Below are positions 55,928 to 64,000 of a stretch of DNA of 64,000 nucleotides, piece after piece. The first letter of the stretch is position 1. Each line of letters begins with the position of its first letter. The translations under genes were made by a program, and so were the position numbers. The stretch covers positions 483,171 to 547,170 of the forward strand of contig CAWIFR010000001.1 of NCBI GenBank assembly GCA_963835465.1, given 5' to 3'. The DNA is from Bog-756 sp963835465 (GTDB taxonomy: Bacteria > Actinomycetota > Acidimicrobiia > Acidimicrobiales > RAAP-2). Under the pieces are notes generated by a model, which was given only the letters and a program-made list of their open reading frames with translations, made no database searches and was not told where the DNA came from.

Positions 55928-56764
55928 CTACCGCCGGGCACCGCGGGTGCGGCGCCTGCGGACGATCATCTTGTCGGAGTCCTTGTTGCGGGCCCGGGTG
56001 CGGCCCTCGGGTTGGCCCCACGGAGACACCGGGTGGCGTCCACCCGAGGTCTTGCCCTCGCCGCCGCCCAGGGGGTGGTCGACCGGGTTCATGGCCACAC
56101 CTCGGGTCTGGGGGCGCTTGCCCTTCCACCGGTTGCGGCCGGCCTTGCCGATCTTGATCAGCTCGGCCTCGGAGTTGCCCACCGTGCCCAGGGTGGCCCG
56201 GCAGTCGATGGACACCCGGCGCATCTCGGTCGAGGGCAGGCGCAGTGTGGCGAAGGCGCCCTCCTTGGCCACCAGCTGGACGCTCATGCCGGCCCCGCGG
56301 GCCATCTTGCCGCCGCCGCCGGGTCGGAGCTCGACATTGTGGATCACCGAGCCGACCGGGATGAACCGGAGGGGGAGGGCATTGCCGGGACGGATCTCCG
56401 CGCCCTGGCCGGACTGCAGGCGGTCGCCCACGGATACCTGGGCCGGGGCCAGGATGTAGCGCTTCTCGCCGTCCAGGTAGTGGAGCAGGGCGATGCGGGC
56501 GTTGCGGTTGGGGTCGTACTCGATGGCGGCCACCTTGGCCGGCACGCCGTCCTTGTCCCGCTTGAAGTCGATGATCCGGTACTGCTGCTTGTGCCCGCCC
56601 CCGCGGTGGCGGGAGGTCTTGCGACCGTAGCTGTTGCGCCCGCCGGTGGACGGCTTGGGGGCCAGCAGGGACTTCTCGGGGCGGTCCCGGGTGATCTCGG
56701 AGAAGTCCGAGACGGTCTGGAAGCGCCGGCCGGCGCTGGTGGGTTTGCGTGAGCGGAGTGGCAT
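55928..56764 (-). CDS. rplB: Ribosomal protein L2
   Basis: 278 residues, uL2, near the peptidyl transferase centre. The C-terminal loop with the essential His is present (GGGEGKTSGGRHPVSPWG). ATG 56764 (MPLRSRKPTSAGRRF) selected; 15 residues upstream are not family-like. Confidence 0.98.
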   Translation of the reverse strand: MPLRSRKPTSAGRRFQTVSDFSEITRDRPEKSLLAPKPSTGGRNSYGRKTSRHRGGGHKQQYRIIDFKRDKDGVPAKVAAIEYDPNRNARIALLHYLDGEKRYILAPAQVSVGDRLQSGQGAEIRPGNALPLRFIPVGSVIHNVELRPGGGGKMARGAGMSVQLVAKEGAFATLRLPSTEMRRVSIDCRATLGTVGNSEAELIKIGKAGRNRWKGKRPQTRGVAMNPVDHPLGGGEGKTSGGRHPVSPWGQPEGRTRARNKDSDKMIVRRRRTRGARR

Positions 56765-56780
56765 GGTCGGACCCGGTCTC

Positions 56781-57071
56781 TCAGTTCTCGAAGAGGTCGA
56801 TCGAGTCACCCTCGTGGAGGGTGACGATGGCCCGCTTGGTGTCGGGCCGGTGGCCGAGCGAGTTGCTCTTGCGGTTGCGCTTGGTCTTGCCCTTCCGGTT
56901 GAGGGTGTTGACCTTGTCCACCCGCACGTTGAAGGCCTGCTCCACGGCGTGGCGGACGTCGATCTTGGTGGCCGAGGGGTCCACGACGAAGACGTAGACG
57001 TTGTTGTCCATCAGGGAGTACGACTTCTCCGACACCACCGGCCGGATCAGCACGTTGTGGGGATCTCTCAT
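56781..57071 (-). CDS. rplW: Ribosomal protein L23
   Basis: 96 residues, uL23, tunnel-exit protein that docks trigger factor and SRP. RDPHNVLIRPVVSEKSYSLM and VDKVNTLNRKGKTKRNR match. No acidic tail here. Overlaps rplD (ATGA). Confidence 0.97.
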   Translation of the reverse strand: MRDPHNVLIRPVVSEKSYSLMDNNVYVFVVDPSATKIDVRHAVEQAFNVRVDKVNTLNRKGKTKRNRKSNSLGHRPDTKRAIVTLHEGDSIDLFEN

Positions 57072-57835
57072 GACCCGCCTCCTTCTTCGTCGGTGGCGTC
57101 CGAATCGGCTGTCGCCGGCTCGCCAGCGGGGCCGGCATCGGGGGTGTCGCCGCCCGGGAGGGTCGCGTCGGTGAACACCAGCCAGTCGTTGACCAGGATG
57201 TCGTAGGCGTTGAGCTCGCCGGCCATGATGGTCTGGACCTCGGGGAGGTTGCCGAACGAGCGGTCGGCGTAACCGTCCTCGTCGCCCAGCACCACCAGCA
57301 CCCGGCCCGAGGTGCCCAGGGCGGCCAGGGCGGCCAGGGCCGCCTTGGTGCTCGGGACCTCGAAGGTCCAGGCGTCGACCACGGCCACCCGGCCCTGGGC
57401 CGCCCGATCCGACAGGGCCGAGCGCAGGGCCAGCCGGATCATCTTCTTGGGGGTCTTCTGGGCGTAGGAGCGGGGCTTGGGCCCGAGGGCCACCCCACCA
57501 CCCACCCAGATCGGCGAGCGGGACGACCCGGCACGGGCCCGGCCGGTCCCCTTCTGACGGAAGGGCTTGGTTCCGCCCCCCCGGACCTCGGCCCGGGTCT
57601 TGGTGGACTGGGTGCCCGACCGGGCGGCGGCCAGCTGGGCCGTCACCACCTGGTGGAGCACGGCCAGGTTGGGCTCGATGCCGAACAGCGAGGGATCGAG
57701 GTCCACCGGCCCGAGCTCGGTGCCGTCGATGGAGCGACGGGTCACGGTCCGCTGCTGGGGGGCGGGACGGAGGAAGCGGCGGATCTCCGAGGGGGACGCC
57801 GTCTCGAGGTCGATGGTGGTCTGGGCGCTGCTCAT
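57068..57835 (-). CDS. rplD: Ribosomal protein L4 with acidic C-terminal tail
   Basis: 255 residues, uL4, versus about 205-220. The tunnel loop RSGTQSTKTRAEVRGGGTKP and KGTGRARAGSSRSPIWVGGG is typical. Beyond ILVNDWLVFTD there are 33 residues ending in an acidic stretch (ADSDATDEEGGG). ATG 57835 overlaps the rplC stop (TGATG). Confidence 0.96.
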   Translation of the reverse strand: MSSAQTTIDLETASPSEIRRFLRPAPQQRTVTRRSIDGTELGPVDLDPSLFGIEPNLAVLHQVVTAQLAAARSGTQSTKTRAEVRGGGTKPFRQKGTGRARAGSSRSPIWVGGGVALGPKPRSYAQKTPKKMIRLALRSALSDRAAQGRVAVVDAWTFEVPSTKAALAALAALGTSGRVLVVLGDEDGYADRSFGNLPEVQTIMAGELNAYDILVNDWLVFTDATLPGGDTPDAGPAGEPATADSDATDEEGGGS

Positions 57836-58496
57836 CAGGCCTTCCCTCCCTTGACCAGCGGAGCCTTCACCGCGTCCCGCAGGACCACGATGCCGCCCCG
57901 GGGTCCGGGCACCGCCCCTTTGACCAGGATCAACTCTCGCTCGGGGTCGGCCTGGACGATCTCCAGATTGAGCGTGGTCACCTGCTGCCCGCCCATCCGG
58001 CCGGCCATGCGGGTGCCCTTGAACACCCGGCGCGGGCGTGGCGCAGGCTCCGATCGAGCCCGGGGAGCGGTGCTTCTTGTGGTTGCCGTGGGAGGCGCCC
58101 TGGCCCTTGAAGTTGTGCCGCTTCATGGCGCCGGCGAATCCCTTCCCCTTCGAGACGGCGATGGCGTCCACCAGCTCGCCGGCCTGCAGGAGATCGGCGG
58201 TGAGCTGCTGACCGACCTCGTAGTCGGAGGCATCGTCGAGGCGGAGCTCGACCAGACGCCGGCCGGGATCGACCCCGGCCTTGTCGAAGTGGCCCTGCTC
58301 GGGCTTGGTCAGGGTCCGAGGACCGGCGATGGCCCCAGGTCACCTGGAGGGCGGAATAGCCCTCACGCTCCGGGGTCTTGACCTGCACGACCCGGACCGG
58401 CGCCACGCGCACCACCGTCACCGGTATCGCCCGGTGCTGGTCGTCCCAGATCTGGGTCATTCCCACTTTTTCGCCCACGATCGCCTTGGTGGCCAC
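57835..58496 (-). CDS. rplC: Ribosomal protein L3 (frameshifted)
   Basis: About 220 residues, uL3. Starts at GTG 58496 (VATKAIVGEKVGMTQIW). The middle shows AIAVSKGKGFAGAMKRHNFKG and the end GTRMAGRMGGQQVTTLNLEI. Breaks near 58332 (an extra G in a G run) and near 58036. Being essential, it is probably intact in the organism. Confidence 0.95.
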
Positions 58497-58877
58497 TGGA
58501 GCTTCTCCGTCTCGACTCTTCGCTCTGGTCGACACCGGCCGGTGTCGATCGGGTACTGCGGCACTGCTGCTTGACAGACTGCTGCTCGCGACAACTGCTT
58601 GTTCACCCGTGCTCTGCCGGCACCGCCGAGGCGTCGACGCCGCATCGGCTTGCACGCAGACGCTCCGCTCGGAGAACCCGAGCGGAGCGCTCGCCTGGTC
58701 TGGTCCGAGGTCCCCGCCACTTCCGGCGGGCGCTCGAACACGTCCTACTCACATGGTTGGACCCGAAATCGGGCCGACTGATTACTGTATACCATCCCCG
58801 CCGGGCGTTCAACGAGGTCGGGACGGACCGAAATGGAGTCCGTCGCGCCCCGGTGGCGGGCGGTGGTCCTGCCAGGC
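58497..58877 (-). other. 381-base gap between rpsJ and rplC
   Basis: No gene is seen here. These two genes are normally a few bases to tens of bases apart. The gap holds a possible promoter (58784-58812), a CCCGATTTCGGG hairpin just after it (around 58765), and GTCGACACC/GGTGTCGA inverted arms near 58528-58550, which could be a leader structure for rplC. Confidence 0.55.
58784..58812 (-). promoter_or_regulatory. Putative internal promoter for rplC and downstream genes
   Basis: Minus-strand -35 TTGAAC (58807-58812) and -10 TACAGT (58784-58789), 17-base spacer, in the unusual rpsJ-rplC gap. It would leave a leader of about 280 bases. Confidence 0.4.
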
Positions 58878-59207
58878 CTAGACGGTCTGGATCTTGATCT
58901 CGATGTCCACCCCGGCCGGGAGGTCGAGGCGCTGCAGCGAGTCCACCGTCTTCGGGGTGTGCTCGACGATGTCCACCAGGCGCTTGTGCACCCGCATCTC
59001 GAAGTGCTCCCGGCTGTCCTTGTACTTGTGGGGCGACCGGATCACCGTGTAGCGGTGCTTCTCGGTGGGCAGCGGGACCGGGCCCAGCACCTTGGCCTGG
59101 GTCCGGAGCACCGTCTGGACGATCTTCTCGGTGGATTGGTCGAGGATCTCGTGGTCGTAGGCCTTGAGGCGGATCCTGATCTTCTGTCGGGGGCCCTCTG
59201 CGGCCAT
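58878..59207 (-). CDS. rpsJ: Ribosomal protein S10
   Basis: 109 residues, uS10 (also the antitermination factor NusE). QKIRIRLKAYDHEILDQSTE and GPVPLPTEKHRYTVIRSPH are diagnostic. It follows tuf by 38 bases, linking the str and S10 operons. Confidence 0.98.
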   Translation of the reverse strand: MAAEGPRQKIRIRLKAYDHEILDQSTEKIVQTVLRTQAKVLGPVPLPTEKHRYTVIRSPHKYKDSREHFEMRVHKRLVDIVEHTPKTVDSLQRLDLPAGVDIEIKIQTV

Positions 59208-59245
59208 GGGTACGGCGTCCTCTCGTTGGGTTCGCTCGGGCTCGA

Positions 59246-60433
<1,188 letters not shown>

Positions 60434-60636
60434 GGCTGGGGTAATGCTCCCTGATCTCGGACGGTACCCCCTCGGGCCCGCCACGACGCAGGCGGTTGCC
60501 TGTCGTCATTCCTCGTGTATCGGTGGTGCTGCGGTGCTGCTGGTACTGTCTACTGCTGGTGCTGCTGTTTCGGGTCCTGCACACTGCTCCCGCGTGCGGC
60601 GAGGGCGGTCTGGCGGATCCTGCGCCTGGCGGCTAC

Positions 60637-62735
60637 CTACTCTCCGCGCGCCTTGGCGATGATCTCCTTGGCGATCGACTCAGGAACCTCGTTGTACGCG
60701 TGGAACTGCATCGAGTACGTGGCCCGTCCCTGGGTCCGCGAGCGCAGGTCAGTAGCGTAGCCGAACATGTCGCTCAGCGGTACCTGTGCCCGGACGATGT
60801 GGCTGTTGCCCCGCTGCTCCATGCCCTCGACCTTGCCCCGCCGGGACGACAGGTCGCCGATCACGTCGCCCATGTAGTCCTCGGGGGTGGTGACCTCGAC
60901 CGCCATCACCGGCTCGAGGAGCACGGGATCGGCCAGGTTGGCGGCCTTCTTGATGGCCATCGAGCCGGCGATCTTGAAGGCCATCTCGGAGGAGTCCACG
61001 TCGTGGTAGGAGCCGTAGGTCAGGGTCACCTTGATGTCCACGGTGGGGTAGCCGGCCAGGACGCCGGAGGTGATCGACTCCTGGATGCCCTGGTTGACCG
61101 AGGGGATGTACTCCTTCGGGATGACCCCGCCGGTGATCTTGTCCACGAACTCGTAGCCCCCGCCGGGTCCGGTGGGCTCCAGGGTGATCACCACGTGGCC
61201 GTACTGGCCCTTGCCGCCGGTCTGGCGGACGTAGCGGAGCTCGACCTTCTCGACCTTCTTGCGCACGGTCTCGCGGTAGGCCACCTGGGGCTTGCCCACG
61301 TTGGCGTCCACGCTGAACTCCCGCATCATCCGGTCCACCAGGACCTCGAGGTGCAGCTCGCCCATGCCCGAGATGACCGTCTGGCCGGTCTCCTCGTCGG
61401 ACTGGACCCGGAAGGTCGGGTCCTCCTCGGAGAGGGAGAACAGGGCCCGGGACAGCTTGTCCTGGTCGGCCTTGGTCTTGGGCTCGACGGCCACGTGGAT
61501 GACCGGCTCGGGGAAGGTCGAGCGACTCCAGGATGACCGGGTCGTCGGGGTCGCACAGGGTGTCGCCGGTGGTGGTCTGCTTGAGGCCGACCGCGGCCAC
61601 GATGTCGCCGGCGTAGGTGACGTCGAGGTCCTCGCGGGAGTTGGCGTGCATCTGGAGGATGCGGCCGATCCGCTCCTTGCGGTCCTTGGTGGAGTTGAGG
61701 ACGCCCGAGCCCTTGGTCAGGGTGCCCGAGTAGACCCGGAGGTAGGTGAGCTTGCCCACGTAGGGGTCGGTCATGATCTTGAAGGCCAGGGCGGCGAACG
61801 GCGCGGTGTCGTCGGGCGGGCGCTCGACGGTCACGCCCTCCTTGCGGGGGACGGTGCCCATGGTGGGCGGGATGTCGAGGGGGCTGGGCAGGTAGTCGAC
61901 CACGGCGTCGAGCATGGGCTGGACGCCCTTGTTCTTGAAGGCCGAGCCGCACAGGACGGGGACGGCGTGGCTGCCCAGGGTGACCGTGCGGATGGCCCGG
62001 CGCAGGTCGTCGGGGGTGATCTCCTCGTCGCCGAGGTACTTCTCCATGATGGTGTCGTCGTGGTTGGAGACCACGTCGATGAGCTGGTGGTGGGCCTCCT
62101 CGGCGGCGTCCTTCAGGTCGGCCGGGATCGTCCTCCTCGGTCCACTCCTCGCCCATGCCGTCGTCCCAGACCAGGGCCCGCATGTGGACCAGGTCGACCA
62201 CGCCCCGGAAGCCGCCCTCGGCGCCGATGGGGAGCTGCATGACGGCGACCGTGGCGTCGAGGCGGTCCTTGATCATGTCCACGCACTGGTCGAAGTCGGC
62301 GCCGATGCGGTCCATCTTGTTGACGAAGCAGATGCGGGGGACGGCGTACTTGTCGGCCTGGCGCCAGACCGTCTCGGTCTGGGGCTCGACGCCGGCGACG
62401 GCGTCGAAGACGGCCACGGCGCCGTCGAGCACCCGCAGGGAGCGCTCCACCTCGACGGTGAAGTCGACGTGGCCGGGGGTGTCGATGATGTTGATCACCG
62501 TGTCCCGCCACATGCAGGTGGTGGCGGCCGAGGTGATGGTGATGCCCCGCTCCTGCTCCTGGGGCATCCAGTCCATGGTGGCGGCGCCCTCGTGGACCTC
62601 GCCGATCTTGTAGTTCTTGCCGGTGTAGTAGAGGATCCGCTCGGTGGTGGTGGTCTTGCCCGCGTCGATGTGGGCCATGATCCCGATGTTCCGGGTCTTG
62701 GCCAGGGGGTGGTGGCGGGTGCTCGCTTCAGCCAT
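60637..62735 (-). CDS. fusA: Elongation factor G (two frameshifts)
   Basis: About 699 residues; translocase GTPase. N-terminus RNIGIMAHIDAGKTTTTERI, then DTPGHVDFTVEVERSLRVLD, NKMDRIGADFD; domain IV with QTGGKGQYGHVVITLEP-like block; end VPESIAKEIIAKARGE. An extra C near 62129 (before IPADL) and another extra base near 61520 (before FPEPVIHVAVEP) break the frame. Both flanks are conserved, so sequencing errors are likely. Confidence 0.96.
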
Positions 62736-62807
62736 GGTTGATCAGCTCTCGGGTGTTCTCGTAGGTCGTGCCGGTAGGGCGGGGATGCGGCCGGTGAGGC
62801 CGATCCG

Positions 62808-63278
62808 CTACCAGCGGTAGTGGGCGAAGGCCTTGTTGGACTCGGCCATCTTGTGCAGGTCCTCGCGGCGCTTGGCGGCGGCGCCGATGCCGTTGGCCGC
62901 ATCGAGGATCTCGTTGGACAGCCGCTCGGCCATCGTCTTCTCCCGCCGCTGCTGGGAGTAGCCGACCAGCCAGCGGATGGACAGCGTGGTGGCCCGGCGG
63001 GGACGCACCTCGACGGGCACCTGGTAGGTGGCGCCACCGACGCGGCGGCTGCGGACCTCCAGCTCGGGGCGGGTGTTCTCCACCGCCTTCTTGAGGACGG
63101 CCACCGGATCGTTGCCCGACTTCTCGGCCACGTCGGCCAGGGCGTCGTAGACGATGCGCTCGGCCAGGGTGCGCTTGCCCCGGCTCAGCACCCGGTTGAC
63201 CACCTGGGTGACCAGCACCGAGTGGTAGACGGGGTCGGGCATCAGCTCACGACGGACGGCAGGACCTTTGCGGGGCAT
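62808..63278 (-). CDS. rpsG: Ribosomal protein S7
   Basis: 156 residues, uS7. MPRKGPAVRRELMPDPVYHS and GGATYQVPVEVRPRRATTLS are diagnostic. S7 often represses the str operon. Confidence 0.98.
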   Translation of the reverse strand: MPRKGPAVRRELMPDPVYHSVLVTQVVNRVLSRGKRTLAERIVYDALADVAEKSGNDPVAVLKKAVENTRPELEVRSRRVGGATYQVPVEVRPRRATTLSIRWLVGYSQQRREKTMAERLSNEILDAANGIGAAAKRREDLHKMAESNKAFAHYRW

Positions 63279-63280
63279 CC

Positions 63281-63652
63281 TCAGGACTCCTTCTTGGCGC
63301 CGTAGCGGCTACGGGCCTGGTTCCGCTCGCGGACGCCGGATGCGTCCAGCGTGCCGCGGATCACCTTGTAACGGACGCCCGGGAGGTCCTTCACCCGACC
63401 GCCGCGGACCAGGACGATGGAGTGCTCCTGGAGGTTGTGGCCCTCGCCGGGGATGTAGGCGGTGACCTCGAGCCCGCTGGTCAGCCGCACACGGGCCACC
63501 TTGCGGAGGGCCGAGTTCGGCTTCTTCGGGGTGTTGGTGTGGACGCGGGTGCACACGCCCCGGCGCTGGGGCGCTCCCCGCAGGGCCGGGGTCTTGGACT
63601 TGGTCGTCTTGGTGGCCCGGCCCTTGCGGACCAGCTGGGAGATCGTGGGCAC
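63281..63652 (-). CDS. rpsL: Ribosomal protein S12
   Basis: 123 residues, uS12, decoding-centre protein. Lys-43 (TPKKPNSALRK) and Lys-88 (RGGRVKDLPGV) are the streptomycin-sensitive residues. First gene of the str operon. Confidence 0.98.
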   Translation of the reverse strand: MPTISQLVRKGRATKTTKSKTPALRGAPQRRGVCTRVHTNTPKKPNSALRKVARVRLTSGLEVTAYIPGEGHNLQEHSIVLVRGGRVKDLPGVRYKVIRGTLDASGVRERNQARSRYGAKKES

Positions 63653-63786
63653 GCGTTACCTCTACGTTGTGAACTGCGGGGATACTTCAGGACTGACCCG
63701 GGCGTGCTGACGCACTGCTCGGGGATGCTGCAGATGGGCTGCGGGCGGGCAGGGCAAGCCGTTCGGCGCGCAGCCGCAAGAGGGCA

Positions 63787-63815
63787 ATGCTACGGCATCC
63801 GTGCCTGGCGGGCAA
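63787..63815 (-). promoter_or_regulatory. Promoter of the str operon
   Basis: Minus-strand -35 TTGCCC (63810-63815) and -10 TAGCAT (63787-63792) with a 17-base spacer. It lies about 135 bases upstream of rpsL and resembles the groES promoter (TTGCCA-17-TACCAT). Confidence 0.6.
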
Positions 63816-63912
63816 GCGCGGCCCCGGGCTATCGGGGTGCCGTCGGGCTCCAGTCTACGGCGACGCCGGGAGGCCACGGACCCCGATCGGGACCGCGGCT
63901 CCCCCGGTGTCA

Positions 63913-64000
63913 TCAGGCTCCGGCTTCGAGTGGGCCGTCGGTGGTGGCGGGCCCATCGGTCCCCCCGAGGGTCGGGGCATCGGCCACCAGCTCCTCGGAC
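63913..64000 (-). CDS. C-terminal end of a gene, probably rpoC
   Basis: The last 28 residues of an open frame entering from the right edge, Asp/Glu/Gly/Thr-rich (EELVADAPTLGG ... DGPLEAGA), followed by tandem TGA TGA stops. rpoC is the usual gene upstream of rpsL in actinobacteria, and RpoC tails are often acidic and variable. No conserved domain lies in view, so identity rests on position only. Confidence 0.4.
   Translation of the reverse strand, partial: SEELVADAPTLGGTDGPATTDGPLEAGA

Noticed and set aside
63820..63850. Terminator between rpoC and rpsL (CCCCG/CGGGG hairpin)
   Set aside because: The stem is only 5 bp, lacks a T-run, and GC-rich hairpins of this size are frequent here by chance.

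Overview
The window is about 64 kb of very GC-rich DNA whose gene content and order fit a free-living actinobacterium, most likely an uncultivated member of the Acidimicrobiia. This assignment is inferred from gene order and protein style, not from a marker search. Pointers are: GTG starts and GTGA/ATGA start-stop overlaps everywhere; a guaB3-guaA pair; a glmM-glmS-acpS-nnr-alr-tsaE-tsaB-rimI-tsaD run; a CIRCE/HrcA site at groES-groEL; zinc-binding S4, S14 and L36; and a decaprenyl-phosphoryl-arabinose (DPA) cluster. I see no mobile element, CRISPR array, rRNA or tRNA.

Layout. 0-20.6 kb: a truncated acyl-CoA desaturase; a DUF2277 protein and malate dehydrogenase; a secreted PKD-type protein; an active clpP facing an XRE regulator gene coupled to a ClpP-like pseudoprotease, with a perfect 32-bp palindrome between them; folate and purine genes (metF, folD, purH, purN); sucCD; a B12-binding mutase subunit; the ubiA-dprE1-dprE2 cluster; ppk2; and a phosphodiester glycosidase. 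20.8-33 kb: pcrA, guaA, guaB3, a Nudix hydrolase, a YbjQ-family protein, groEL/groES, then the t6A genes (tsaD, rimI, tsaB, tsaE) and a uracil-DNA glycosylase. 33-42 kb: alr, nnr, acpS, glmS, glmM, rpsI, rplM, truA. 42-64 kb, all on the minus strand: the alpha, spc, S10 and str ribosomal operons in classical order (rpsL-rpsG-fusA-tuf-rpsJ-rplC ... secY-adk-map-infA-rpmJ-rpsM-rpsK-rpsD-rpoA-rplQ), with what is probably the end of rpoC at the right edge.

How the genes work together. Most of the window serves translation and its supply: ribosomal proteins, EF-G, EF-Tu, IF1, SecY, Met aminopeptidase, adenylate kinase, purine and one-carbon synthesis, and t6A modification of tRNA. A second theme is the cell envelope: GlmS/GlmM to UDP-GlcNAc, alanine racemase, and UbiA/DprE1/DprE2 to decaprenyl-phosphoryl-arabinose, which suggests an arabinose-containing wall polymer. 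A third is protein quality control (ClpP and GroEL).

Sequence quality matters. Many housekeeping genes (clpP, metF, sucC, sucD, pcrA, guaA, guaB3, groES, groEL, tsaD, fusA, rplC) are split by single-base frameshifts, mostly one extra G or C. They cluster at about 4-14, 19-34 and 58-62 kb, while 14-19 and 36-58 kb are clean. Because the genes are essential and both halves stay well conserved, I treat these as assembly or sequencing errors. Each such gene is annotated as one CDS spanning the frames, with its ends chosen from start-stop overlaps.
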